Program-made: the position numbers and the translations under genes
Shown: piece after piece, positions 7,579 to 16,929 of the stretch
Numbering within the stretch: the first letter of the stretch is position 1
How the letters are laid out: each line of letters starts with the position of its first letter
Assembly (NCBI GenBank): GCA_043101605.1
Contig: JBICIG010000084.1
Coordinates: forward strand, 1-43,647
Reading direction: 5' to 3'
Length of the DNA: 43,647 bases
DNA from: JBICIG01 sp043101605
GTDB lineage: Bacteria > Planctomycetota > Phycisphaerae > Phycisphaerales > UBA1924
The notes under the pieces: generated by a model
Told to the model about the DNA's origin: nothing
What the model saw: only the letters and a program-made list of their open reading frames with translations
The model's database searches: none

Positions 7579-10500
7579 ATGGGCACGCCGATCCGCTGCA
7601 GTCTCGCGTCTTTGTTTGTCGCCGTCGCCGGCGCCGCCGCCGCTCCTCCCTCGCCCGGGTTCCCCCAGGATCCGGCGATCAGCCCGGACGGCTCGCTCGT
7701 CGTCTTCACCTTCGCGGGTGACCTCTGGGCGGTGTCGGCCGACGGCGGGGCCGCGTCCCGCCTGACCTCGCATCCCGCCGACGACTCCGCGGGTGTGTTC
7801 AGCCCTGATGGCAAGACCCTCGCGTTCGAGTCCAACCGCGACGGCGCGCGCAATCTCTACACCATGCCGCTGATCCGCTCGGGCGATCGCGTCATCGGCG
7901 GGGAGATCTCCCGCGCGACCATCTCCGATCGCTCCCAGGCGCTCAGCGGATTCTCCGCCGACGGCAAGGCCCTGCTCTTCTCGGGCTCGCAGGAGCCCAG
8001 CATCTACCGCCATCCGCGCATGTACCGCGCTCCTCTCGACGGCGGGCCCGTCACGCGACTCACCGACGCCTTCGGCCGCGACCCGCACATGTCCAGCGAC
8101 GGCAAGAGCGTGCTCTTCTACCGCGGCTACTCGATCTGGGACCGTCCCAAGTACCGCGGGCCCGGCGCGAGCGATGTCTACCGCCTCAACCTCGAGACCG
8201 GCGAATTCGATCAGCTCACCAGTTTCGACGCCAACGACGGGCACGCATACCAGACGCCCGGCGGCGCGGTGGTCTTCGTCTCCTCACGCGACGGGCAGAA
8301 CAATGTCTACCGCCTCGAGCGCGGCGCGGACGATAACGGACGGGCCAACTCCCGCCGGCTCCACCAGCTCACCGACTTCGAACCCACCGACGACCAGGTG
8401 ACCATCGGGCACGGCGTGCAGGGCTTCCGCGTGAACTGGACCGGCTCCCACGCCGTGATGACGGTGTGGGACACGATCTACACGCTCGACCTCCGCCGCG
8501 ACGATGCCGAACCGGTGGCCCTGAACATCTCCATCTCCGCCGACACCGACCTCGCCGACACCGAGATCTTCGACCTCGACCGCGAGGCCGAGGAAGCCGC
8601 GCTCAGCCCCGACGGCAAGACCGTCGCGATCATCGCCCGCGGCGAGGTCTTCGTCCGCAGCGTCGAGGACGACCGCCCGGCGCGGCGCGTCACCAACACC
8701 ACGGGGCGCGAGCAGGGACTCGCCTGGGCGCCCGACAACAGCGTGCTCTACTTCGCATCCGACGAAGCGGGCACCTGGGACATCCACCGCGCCCGCGTCA
8801 CGCTCTCGCTCGATGACATCCAGCCCAAGGAAGCCCCCAAGGAAGGCAAAGAGGCCGAGCCCGAGAAGCCCGCCGAGGCCCCGAAGCAGCCCGCGGGAGA
8901 CGACGGCATCAGCGGCATCTGGAGCTGCACCATCACCGGGCCCGATCCGCTTCCGCCGGGGGGCGCCCAGTTCTCGCTCGACCTGACCCGCAGCGGCTCG
9001 AGCGTCACCGGCACGCTCGACGCCGGCCCACTCTTCACCGGCGAGATCAGCGGCGGTACCTGGAGCGCGAGCAACAACACGCTCTCCTTCTCCGTCTCCC
9101 TCGCCGACGGCATGGAGGTCCGATTCACGCTCGTCGTGCTCGACCTCACGCTCTTCGGCACCGCCAACGCGGGCGACCTTTCCTTCGAGGTCGAGGGCAC
9201 CCGCACCTCGGCAAGGCTCGTCGAGCAGCCCGCACCCGCCGCCGCACCCGAAGCCCAGCCCGCCGAAGCCAAGCGCGAGCAGGAGAAGCCCGAGGAGGAG
9301 AAGAAGGAAGCCAAGCCCAAGCTCCCCGATGAGGGTCCACGCTGGGCCGGAGCCCTGCGCTTCCAGGTCGAGCCGCTGATCGCGACCGACGCCGACGAGA
9401 TGGCCGTGACCCCCGCGCCCGACGGGCGATCGCTGCTCTACCGCCGCGATCGGGGCGACCTCATGCTCCACGACCTCGCCTCGGGCGACACCCGCATGGT
9501 CATCGAGGGGTGGGACGCTCCCGACGCGGTCTGGGTGGGCGATTCGCGCCACATCTTCTATTCGCGCGAGGATCTCTACTTCAACAGCGACATCTGGCTG
9601 CTCGACACCGCCGACGCCGACGCCGAGCCCATCAACATCACCCGCCACCCGGATTACGACTACGGCCCGCGGATCAGCGCCGACGGCAAGGTGCTCGCGT
9701 TCGCCTCCGACCGCGACGGCGACAACTTCCGCTTCGATATCTACCGCGTCTACCTCGACAAGTCCCTCGAAGGGCTCCGCGACTACGAGCTCAAGGAGTA
9801 CTTCGACAAGGCCGCGGCCGAAGCCAAGAAGCGCAAGGTCCTCCCGACCATCGACTTCTCCGCCGAGCCCGCCGAGCCGGGCGAGCCCATCGAGTTTGAC
9901 ACCGACGACGCCTACCTCCGCATCCGCCGCATCGCCGCGACCGACGGATCGGCAGGGAATGTCCTCGTCACGCCCGGCGGCGACCGCATCCTCTTCTCGG
10001 GCAGCGTCGGAGGGAGCTTCGGCTACTACTCGGTCGATCCCTCAGGCGGCGACCGCAAGACCGTCAATGCCGGCGGCGTCTCGGATCCGCGCATGTCGAT
10101 CGACGGCACCCGCGTCAGCTTCGTCTCGGGCGGGCAGGCACGCAGTGCCTCGACCTCCGGCGGCGGGGCCAAGGCCTACCCCATCGATGTCCGCATCGAG
10201 GTCGAAGTCGCCGAGCAGCAGCGGCAGAAGTTCCTCGAGACCGCCCGCACCATGGGCCGCGACTTCTACCACCCGACCCTCAAGGGCCTCGACTGGGCCG
10301 GCCTCACCGATCGCTATCTCTCGCTCGCGATGAAGACGCGCACGCCCGGCGAGTTCAACCGCGTCGTCAACATGCTCTTCGGCGAACTCGAGGGATCTCA
10401 CACAGGCATCTGGGGCGGCGGCGGGTTCTCCACCTCCTCCCAGAGCGTCGGCTACCTCGGCGTCGACACCACGCCCGTGCCCGGCGGCTACCGCGTCGAC

Positions 10501-11460
10501 AGCGTCCTTCCGGGCTCGCCAGCCGATGCCGAGTCGACACGCCTCAAGGTCGGGGATGTCATTCTCAGCGTCAACGGCCTGAACCTGGCCGACAACGCCA
10601 ACGCCATGCCGAGCGTCAACCTCGACACCGCCATGGTCGGCACCGCCGGCCAGCAAACACTGCTCGAGGTCCGCCGCGAGGACGAGGAGGTCGATGCCGA
10701 GGAACAGGAGGGCGCCGAGGATCCCGAGAACGACGGCCCGACCTATGTCCTGATCGATCCAATCTCTTACGGCACGCTCTCCAACCTCAGCTACGAGGCC
10801 GAAGTGCTTCAGCGCCGCCAACTCGTCGACGAGATGTCCGACGGGCGGCTCGGCTATCTCCACATCCGCGGGATGAACATGCCCTCGGTCCGCGACTTCG
10901 AGCGTGACCTCTATGCCGCCGCCCACGGGAAGGACGGGCTCATCATCGATGTCCGCGACAACGGCGGGGGGTCGACGACCGACATCCTGCTCAGCTCCCT
11001 GACCGCGCCGCGCCACGCCTACACCGTGCCCCGCGGCGCCGACCCGCGAGAGGCCGCCCCGGACGCCTACCCGCGCGACCGCCGGCTCATCTACCAGTAC
11101 CAGCGCCCGATCAGCGTGCTCATCAACCAGCACTCGTTCTCCAACGCCGAGATCTTCGCCCACGCGATCAAGACCATCGGCCGCGGCGTGCTCGTCGGGA
11201 CGCAGACCTTCGGCGGGGTCATCTCCACCGGGTCGTTCCGCCTGATCGACGGCACCACCGTCCGCCGACCCTTCCGCGGGTGGTACCTGCCCGACGGGAC
11301 CGACATGGAGAACAACGGCGCCATGCCCGACATCGATGTGCCCCAGACGCCCGAGGACGAGGCCGCCGGCCGGGATCGTCAGCTCGAGGCCGCTGTCAAG
11401 GAGCTGCTCGATCGCGTCGAGGATGCGCCCGAGGGTCTCTGGTTCCCGCCCGGGCGCTGA
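7579..11460 (+). CDS. Secreted tricorn-type serine protease (peptidase family S41)
   Basis: 1293 residues from ATG 7579, chosen because GGAGGA lies 7 nt upstream and a signal peptide follows directly (MGTPIRCSLASLFVAVAGAA). Order: WD40/PD40-type beta-propeller repeats (SPDG, SADG motifs) to about residue 410; an insert at about 412-590 (see findings); a second propeller to about 860; the C1 core with S940-H941 (GELEGSH); a PDZ domain near residues 965-1040; and the C2 protease core with probable nucleophile S1188 in HSFSNAEIF and E1244 in MENNGAMPD. These match the Ser-His/Ser/Glu catalytic set of Thermoplasma tricorn. Tricorn cleaves oligopeptides in the cytoplasm of archaea; the signal peptide here suggests an extracytoplasmic role. 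The bacterial homologues are poorly characterised. Confidence 0.9.
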   Translation: MGTPIRCSLASLFVAVAGAAAAPPSPGFPQDPAISPDGSLVVFTFAGDLWAVSADGGAASRLTSHPADDSAGVFSPDGKTLAFESNRDGARNLYTMPLIRSGDRVIGGEISRATISDRSQALSGFSADGKALLFSGSQEPSIYRHPRMYRAPLDGGPVTRLTDAFGRDPHMSSDGKSVLFYRGYSIWDRPKYRGPGASDVYRLNLETGEFDQLTSFDANDGHAYQTPGGAVVFVSSRDGQNNVYRLERGADDNGRANSRRLHQLTDFEPTDDQVTIGHGVQGFRVNWTGSHAVMTVWDTIYTLDLRRDDAEPVALNISISADTDLADTEIFDLDREAEEAALSPDGKTVAIIARGEVFVRSVEDDRPARRVTNTTGREQGLAWAPDNSVLYFASDEAGTWDIHRARVTLSLDDIQPKEAPKEGKEAEPEKPAEAPKQPAGDDGISGIWSCTITGPDPLPPGGAQFSLDLTRSGSSVTGTLDAGPLFTGEISGGTWSASNNTLSFSVSLADGMEVRFTLVVLDLTLFGTANAGDLSFEVEGTRTSARLVEQPAPAAAPEAQPAEAKREQEKPEEEKKEAKPKLPDEGPRWAGALRFQVEPLIATDADEMAVTPAPDGRSLLYRRDRGDLMLHDLASGDTRMVIEGWDAPDAVWVGDSRHIFYSREDLYFNSDIWLLDTADADAEPINITRHPDYDYGPRISADGKVLAFASDRDGDNFRFDIYRVYLDKSLEGLRDYELKEYFDKAAAEAKKRKVLPTIDFSAEPAEPGEPIEFDTDDAYLRIRRIAATDGSAGNVLVTPGGDRILFSGSVGGSFGYYSVDPSGGDRKTVNAGGVSDPRMSIDGTRVSFVSGGQARSASTSGGGAKAYPIDVRIEVEVAEQQRQKFLETARTMGRDFYHPTLKGLDWAGLTDRYLSLAMKTRTPGEFNRVVNMLFGELEGSHTGIWGGGGFSTSSQSVGYLGVDTTPVPGGYRVDSVLPGSPADAESTRLKVGDVILSVNGLNLADNANAMPSVNLDTAMVGTAGQQTLLEVRREDEEVDAEEQEGAEDPENDGPTYVLIDPISYGTLSNLSYEAEVLQRRQLVDEMSDGRLGYLHIRGMNMPSVRDFERDLYAAAHGKDGLIIDVRDNGGGSTTDILLSSLTAPRHAYTVPRGADPREAAPDAYPRDRRLIYQYQRPISVLINQHSFSNAEIFAHAIKTIGRGVLVGTQTFGGVISTGSFRLIDGTTVRRPFRGWYLPDGTDMENNGAMPDIDVPQTPEDEAAGRDRQLEAAVKELLDRVEDAPEGLWFPPGR

Positions 11461-11486
11461 CGCTCAGCACATCCTCCCAAACACGC

Positions 11487-11518
11487 AAGCCGCGCCCGAT
11501 CGGGCGCGGCTTGTTTCT
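11487..11518 (+). terminator. Intrinsic terminator after tricorn gene
   Basis: The 26-nt perfect palindrome at 11487-11512 (half-site AAGCCGCGCCCGA) is followed by TTGTTTCTT on the plus strand, 26 nt after the stop codon. The minus-strand side has a poorer T-tract, so it works best for the tricorn gene. Confidence 0.8.
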
Positions 11519-11563
11519 TGGGTGCATGCAAGGCGGTCCGTTGGTACGCACGCACCGCGTATG

Positions 11564-11579
11564 TGTTCCACGTGGAACA
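11564..11579. other. parS chromosome-segregation site (ParB binding)
   Basis: TGTTCCACGTGGAACA is a perfect 16-bp palindrome identical to the well-known bacterial parS consensus variant. It lies in the short non-coding gap between convergent genes (tricorn and the NtrC-type regulator). ParB loads here and spreads to form the segregation complex with ParA and SMC. parS sites normally cluster near the replication origin, so this window is probably origin-proximal. It holds one of only two ACGT tetranucleotides in the window. I found no second intact copy. Confidence 0.9.
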
Positions 11580-11610
11580 TGTACCGGATCCGTGCGCCGC
11601 CGAGGGGAAC

Positions 11611-13053
11611 TCAGCCCGCCGCGCGCCGATCCTCGTCGTCGATCTCCAGCGACTTCATCTTCTTGTAGAGCGTCGTGCGGTTGATGCCCAGGTCCTCGGC
11701 CGTCCGCTGGCGATTCCACTCATTCGCCCGCAGGGCCCGCAGAATGATCCGGCGTTCGGGGTCGCGCAGGGCATCGGTCAGCGGCATCGGAACCCAGGGC
11801 GACTCGTCGTCGAACTCGTCCGCAACGCTCATGGGCCGCGCCATGCCCCGGTCGTCGCCCGCGATGACATGCGGCGGCAGATCGTCGAGCCCGATGGTCT
11901 GGGCCCTGGTCAGCACCGCCGCCCGCTCGATGATGTTCCGCAGTTCGCGCACATTGCCCGGGAACGGGTACCGCCGGAGCGCATCGAGCGCCTCGCCCGA
12001 GAAGCCCACGAGCTGCCGACCCAGTTCCTGGGAAAAGTGATCGAGGAAGCTCTCGGCGAGGGGGCGGATATCGCCCACCCGGTCGCGGAGCGGCGGGAGC
12101 TCGATGTTCACCACATTGATGCGGTAGTAGAGATCCTGTCGGAACTCGCCGCGTGAGACAAGCTCCTCCAGCGGCTGATTGCTCGCCAGCAGCACCCGCA
12201 CATCGCACTCGATCGTCTCTGTCGAGCCCACCGGCTCGAACTTCTTCTCTTGGAGCACCCGCAGCAGCTTGAGCTGCATCGCCGGCGACGCGGAGTTGAT
12301 CTCGTCGAGGAACAGCGTGCCCCCGTCGGCCGCGAGGAACTTGCCGATCTTGTCCGCGTGCGCCCCCGTGAACGCGCCCCTGGCGTGCCCGAACAACTCG
12401 CTCTCGAGGAGCGTCTCGGGGATCGAGCCGCACGCGATCTCGACGAACGGCTTGTCCTTCCGCGGGCTCTTGCGGTGGATCGCGCGGGCGATCATGCTCT
12501 TGCCCGTCCCGCTCTCGCCGGTCATCAGCACGGTCGTGCGGCTTGGCGCGACCGACTCGACAAGCTGGAACACCCGCTGCATCCGGTGGTCGGCCCCGAT
12601 CACGCTGTCGAGCCCGTACCGCTGATCGAGCTGCGAACGCAGCGTCTTGTTCTCCACCAGAAGCGCCCGCTGCCGGAGAACCCGTTCGAGCGACACCCGC
12701 AGTTCGTCGTCGACGATGGGCTTGGTCAGGTAGTCGCACGCGCCGATGCGCAGGGCTTCGACCGCCGACTCGATCGTGCCGTAGCCCGTGAACATGATCA
12801 CCGCGATCTCGCGGTGGTCGCGCGCAACCCGCCGCAGCAGTTCGATCCCCGACACCCCGGGCATCGAGACATCGCAGAGCACGACATCGAACGGGCGGTC
12901 GGTCTCTGCCGACTGCTCGATCCGCGCCAGCGCCTCGGTCGCGTCGAGCGCGCTCGCCGCGTCGTGCCCCTCTCCGCGGAGAAACTCCGCAAGCGATTCG
13001 GCGACGATCGGGTCGTTGTCGACCACCAGCGCCCGCACACGCGTCTTAGTCAT
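11611..13053 (-). CDS. NtrC-type response regulator, sigma-54-dependent transcriptional activator
   Basis: 480 residues with the full three-domain layout. The receiver domain (1-120) has the phosphoacceptor D61 in LCDVSMPG and early VVDNDPIV acids. The AAA+ domain (about 145-380) has Walker A TGESGTGKS with K185, the sigma-54 contact loop GAFTGA at 226-231 and Walker B GGTLFLDEI. The Fis-type helix-turn-helix is at the C-terminus (RTAEDLGINRTTLYKKMK). Phosphorylation by the kinase encoded just upstream should drive ATP-dependent opening of sigma-54 promoters. Its start overlaps the kinase stop by 8 nt, so the pair is co-translated. A sigma-54-type promoter motif occurs in this window at 29538. 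Confidence 0.93.
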   Translation of the reverse strand: MTKTRVRALVVDNDPIVAESLAEFLRGEGHDAASALDATEALARIEQSAETDRPFDVVLCDVSMPGVSGIELLRRVARDHREIAVIMFTGYGTIESAVEALRIGACDYLTKPIVDDELRVSLERVLRQRALLVENKTLRSQLDQRYGLDSVIGADHRMQRVFQLVESVAPSRTTVLMTGESGTGKSMIARAIHRKSPRKDKPFVEIACGSIPETLLESELFGHARGAFTGAHADKIGKFLAADGGTLFLDEINSASPAMQLKLLRVLQEKKFEPVGSTETIECDVRVLLASNQPLEELVSRGEFRQDLYYRINVVNIELPPLRDRVGDIRPLAESFLDHFSQELGRQLVGFSGEALDALRRYPFPGNVRELRNIIERAAVLTRAQTIGLDDLPPHVIAGDDRGMARPMSVADEFDDESPWVPMPLTDALRDPERRIILRALRANEWNRQRTAEDLGINRTTLYKKMKSLEIDDEDRRAAG

Positions 13054-13843
13054 CGCTTCCCCCGCTCTGTCCGATCCACACCGACCCGCGGTCGGCCGGG
13101 ATCGGTACGCTGATGCGCAGCTCCACGCCCCGCTGGTGCCCGCCGCGGTCGCGCAGCTCGATCGACCCTCCCTCTCGCTCGATCAGTTCCCGGCTGACCG
13201 CCAGCCCCAGCCCGCGCCCGGGCCCCTTCGTGGATACGCGCGGCTCCAGCGCCCGGTCCGGGTCGATCTCCAGCCCCGGCCCCGGGTCGATGACCCGCAG
13301 GTCGAGCACGCCGCCGACCGTCGACGCTGTCAGTTCGATCAGCGACACACCCTCACGCGGCGAAGAACGCACCGCTTCGACCGCGTTGATCAGCCCGTTC
13401 AGCACCGCGGAGTACAGCGGCCCGGCCGGGAGATCCGACAGCCCCTCTTCGCAGATCACCTGGATCCGGATCGAGTCGTCGCCCACCGACGCCAGCGCCA
13501 CTTCCCGCGCGTGGGCGATGGTCTCGCCGAGCGTCCGCCGATGCGCCGGCTCCAGCATGGAGGACCCGATCGGCACCCCCGACGACTGCGTCGCGCCGTG
13601 GACGAGGCCGGCCATCTGCATCAGACCGGCCTGCACCGTCTCGAGCAGATGATCGGTGTCGGGATCGGCCCCGCCCCGACCGGCCTTGGTCCGCGCCGAC
13701 GCCAGGCACCGCAGGCACCCGTCGAGCAGATTGTTCAGCTCGTGCACGAGGACCGCGAGGCGGTCGAGCTGGGCGGGGGCGGCGGCCGGGTCTGGGCGAC
13801 CTCGGGCGTCATCGGAAGCGTGGTGGTTGTTGTCTTCGGGCAT
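13046..13843 (-). CDS. Soluble two-component sensor histidine kinase
   Basis: 265 residues from ATG 13843; an alternative ATG at 13885 adds 14 residues. I prefer 13843 because GATACT ends 6 nt upstream, like other apparently leaderless genes here, but neither start has a good ribosome binding site. The H-box is LVHELNNLLDG with H34. The ATPase domain has DPGPGLE (G1 box) and STKGPGRGLGLAVSRELIE (F/G2 region). There is no membrane segment and no recognisable PAS, GAF or other input domain; only a polar Asp/His-rich N-terminus precedes the dimerisation helix. It therefore probably senses through a partner protein. It phosphorylates the overlapping NtrC-type regulator. Confidence 0.85.
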   Translation of the reverse strand: MPEDNNHHASDDARGRPDPAAAPAQLDRLAVLVHELNNLLDGCLRCLASARTKAGRGGADPDTDHLLETVQAGLMQMAGLVHGATQSSGVPIGSSMLEPAHRRTLGETIAHAREVALASVGDDSIRIQVICEEGLSDLPAGPLYSAVLNGLINAVEAVRSSPREGVSLIELTASTVGGVLDLRVIDPGPGLEIDPDRALEPRVSTKGPGRGLGLAVSRELIEREGGSIELRDRGGHQRGVELRISVPIPADRGSVWIGQSGGSDD

Positions 13844-14031
13844 CACCCGAGTATCGACCGGGCCGCGCGTGTGGTTCAGGAGCATCGGCTCCGATGATGC
13901 GTTCCCGCGACGCGCGGCTCCCCCTCGCCGCGCCAGGTGTTGCCACTCCACCCCGCCCCGCGGGCGCAGAGAGCCGCCGCCCCCGCGCAGCCGGCATCAC
14001 CGCCCGAACCCGCCCAACCGGAACCGGGCGA

Positions 14032-16929
14032 TCACGCCAGCCCGAGCGCCGCCGCGTCGCGGTCGGTCAGCATCCCGCCGTCGGACCGCTCGCGCACATC
14101 GGGCGTCCGTTTCCAGCTCCGCTCGCAGCGGGGCTGGTCGCGCAGATCGCGGACCTCGATCTCCGCCGACCCGAAGCTCACACGGCTGACGCCCAGCAGG
14201 TCCGCCAGATCATCGTGGGCGAACGCCGCCAGCACGCCGTCGGCATCTGGGAACACGATCTCGGCATCGAGCGGGTTCTCGACACCCAGCGCGGACTTGG
14301 CCTGCTCGAACGCACGCAGCGCCTGCTGGCGAAGCAAGAACACCTTCGCCCAGTCCGCGTGGGGCTCGGGCGCCGCGATCGGCTCGATCGTCTCGAGATG
14401 GACGCAGGCGTCGGGATTGCCCCCGTGCAGGCTCCGGTACGCCTCATCGGCGGTGTGGCAGAGGATCGGCGCGGCGAGCGTGGCGAGCGACTCGGTGATG
14501 GCCCGCAGCGTCCGCTGCGTGGCGCGACGCCGGATCGAGTCGGGCGCATCGCAATACAGCCGGTCTTTCACGGCCGCGAGATAGACCGCGCTGAGCGTGT
14601 CGTTGCAGAGGTCGAACAGGAGCTTGTGCACGCGCTGGAAGTTGAACCGCCCGAACGCCGCGACGCACTCCCGCTGCACGCGGTTGACCTCGCCGATGAC
14701 CCACGCTTCGAGCGACCGAGGATCGAGCGCGGCAAGCGCGCCCGGGTCCTGCGCCGGGTCGAAGTCGCCCAGGTTGCTCAGCAGGAAGCGCAGGGTGTTG
14801 CGGACCTTGCGGTAGCTCTCGCCCGCGAGCTGGAAGAGCTCGTCATCGACCTTCATCTCGTTCTCGTAGTTCAGCGAGCTCACCCACCAGCGCAGCACAT
14901 CCGCCCCGTACTTCTCGAACAGGTTCTCGATGGTGTGACCCTTGGACTTGCTGAGCTTGTGCCCGTCGCGGTCAACCATGAACCCGTGCGTGACGATCTG
15001 CCGGAACGGCGGTGTGCCCATCGAAGCCAGCGAGGGCAGCAGGCTGGTCTGGAACCAGCCGCGGTGCTGATCGGAGCCCTCGACATACACCTGCACGGGA
15101 AAGTCGGCCCCGCCCGAACGCTGCCGCATCACGGCGTTCCACGACGAGCCGGATTCGAACCAGACATCGAGAATGTCAAAGCCCTTCGTGAGGGTGCCGA
15201 CCTTCAGCTCCATCGGCGCGTCGGCATCCTTCGAGGGGTCGTACCCGGTCAGCAGCTCGGCGGGCTCTGACTGGAACCACGCGTCCGAGCCCTTCTCACG
15301 CACCACCGCCGCGACCGCCCGCACGCTCGCCGGGGTCATCAGCACGCGGCCCTCGGCGTCGAAGAACGCGGGGATCGGAAGCCCCCACGAACGCTGGCGG
15401 CTGATGCACCAGTCCGGGCGGCTCTCGAGCATCCCGCGCATGCGGTTCTTGCCCCACGCAGGCACGAACTCGACCTTCTCGATGTCCTCGAGCGATGCGC
15501 CGCGCAGCGTCCGCCCGTCGCGCTTCATCGGTGTCTCGACGCCGACGAACCATTGCTCGGTCGCGCGGAAGATCACCGGCGTCTTCGACCGCCAGTCGTG
15601 CGGGTAGCTGTGCATGAACTTGTTGTCGTGGAACAGGTGCCCGCTCGAGCGCAGGTGCTCGGTGACGAGTTCGTTCGCCTCCCACACGCTCTTGCCTCGG
15701 AGCCACTCCGGAGCCGTTTCGTCGTAGGTGCCATCACCCCGGACCGGACAGTAGATCGGCATGCCCTCGCGCAGGCCCGTCTGGTAGTCCTCGGCGCCGT
15801 GTCCCGTCGCGGTGTGGACGAGCCCGGTGCCGTCTTCGAGCGTGACATATTCCGCCGACACGATCGACCAGATCTTCGAGAGATCGCCGGACAGCGCCGC
15901 CGGCTCGGCCCGGAAGGGGTGCTTGTACCGCAGCCCCAATAGGTTCGAGCCCCGCGCGGTCGCGAGCACCTCGACATCCTCGGCCTTCGCCGCCCTGGTC
16001 ACTTTCTCGACGAGTTCGGCCGCGAGCACCGTGCAGTTCCCGTCCACCCGCACCAGCGCGTACTCGAACCGCTCGTTCACCGCGACGGCCATGTTCGCCG
16101 GCAGCGTCCAGGGCGTCGTCGTCCAGATCATGAAGCTCGGCTTGGCGCCGGGGCGGGCGTCCACATCGAGCCCGAACGCGTCGTACACCGCATCGGCGCT
16201 CTCGGCTTCAAAGTCCACGAACACCGAGATGTCCTCGCGGTCCTGGTACTCCAGTTCGGCCTCGGCCAGTGCCGTCTGGTTCGCGATCGACCAGTGCACC
16301 GGCTTGAGCGCACGATACACGAGCCCCTGCTCGACGAGGTCGGCGAGTACCTCCAGCACCGCCGCCTCGTAGTCGGGCTGCATGGTCAGGTAGGGGTGCT
16401 CGTAGTCCGCCAGCGTCAGCAGCCGCTGCATCTGCCCCGCCTGGAGCCTCTGATACTTCTCGGCGTACTTCGTGCACTCGCGCCGGATCGCCAGGTGCCT
16501 CGTCGTGTCGTCGAGGTCGAGCAGTTTCTTGATCTTGCCAGACTCGACGAGTTCGGTCATCACCTTGTGCTCGATCGGCAGCCCGTGGCAGTCCCACCCC
16601 GGCACGAACGGGCAGTTCCGCCCGAGCATCCCCTGGCTCCGCACGATGAAGTCCTTGAGGCACTTGTTGAGCAGATGCCCGAGGTGGATCGAGCCGTTGG
16701 CGTACGGCGGCCCGTCGTGGAACACGAACCGCTCGGAATCGGCGCGCGCTCCGCGCAGCTTCTCGTAGAGCCCGGCTTGCTCCCAGCGCTTCTGGCTCTC
16801 CGGCTCACGCTGGACGAGGTTCGCCTTCATCGGGAAGTCGGTGCTCGGCAGGTTCAGCGTCTTGCGGTAGGGGCTCTTGCCCTCCTTGGCGGACGCTTCT
16901 CGCGCGGGCTGACTCGTGCTCTCGGACAT
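14032..16929 (-). CDS. ileS: Isoleucyl-tRNA synthetase
   Basis: 965 residues from ATG 16929, which has GGAG 9 nt upstream; the longer frame to 17058 lacks support. It charges tRNA-Ile with isoleucine and edits valine. The class I signature HLGH is at 82-85 (NGSIHLGHLLNK), KLSKS is at 658-662 (DGHKLSKSKG), and WFESGSSWNAV and GSDQHRGWFQ match the family core. The CP1 editing domain is present in between. The C-terminal zinc-binding region is degenerate: only one of the usual four cysteines remains (CERSW where CxRCW is expected) and the second CxxC pair is gone. I see no T-box leader upstream. Confidence 0.96.
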   Translation of the reverse strand: MSESTSQPAREASAKEGKSPYRKTLNLPSTDFPMKANLVQREPESQKRWEQAGLYEKLRGARADSERFVFHDGPPYANGSIHLGHLLNKCLKDFIVRSQGMLGRNCPFVPGWDCHGLPIEHKVMTELVESGKIKKLLDLDDTTRHLAIRRECTKYAEKYQRLQAGQMQRLLTLADYEHPYLTMQPDYEAAVLEVLADLVEQGLVYRALKPVHWSIANQTALAEAELEYQDREDISVFVDFEAESADAVYDAFGLDVDARPGAKPSFMIWTTTPWTLPANMAVAVNERFEYALVRVDGNCTVLAAELVEKVTRAAKAEDVEVLATARGSNLLGLRYKHPFRAEPAALSGDLSKIWSIVSAEYVTLEDGTGLVHTATGHGAEDYQTGLREGMPIYCPVRGDGTYDETAPEWLRGKSVWEANELVTEHLRSSGHLFHDNKFMHSYPHDWRSKTPVIFRATEQWFVGVETPMKRDGRTLRGASLEDIEKVEFVPAWGKNRMRGMLESRPDWCISRQRSWGLPIPAFFDAEGRVLMTPASVRAVAAVVREKGSDAWFQSEPAELLTGYDPSKDADAPMELKVGTLTKGFDILDVWFESGSSWNAVMRQRSGGADFPVQVYVEGSDQHRGWFQTSLLPSLASMGTPPFRQIVTHGFMVDRDGHKLSKSKGHTIENLFEKYGADVLRWWVSSLNYENEMKVDDELFQLAGESYRKVRNTLRFLLSNLGDFDPAQDPGALAALDPRSLEAWVIGEVNRVQRECVAAFGRFNFQRVHKLLFDLCNDTLSAVYLAAVKDRLYCDAPDSIRRRATQRTLRAITESLATLAAPILCHTADEAYRSLHGGNPDACVHLETIEPIAAPEPHADWAKVFLLRQQALRAFEQAKSALGVENPLDAEIVFPDADGVLAAFAHDDLADLLGVSRVSFGSAEIEVRDLRDQPRCERSWKRTPDVRERSDGGMLTDRDAAALGLA

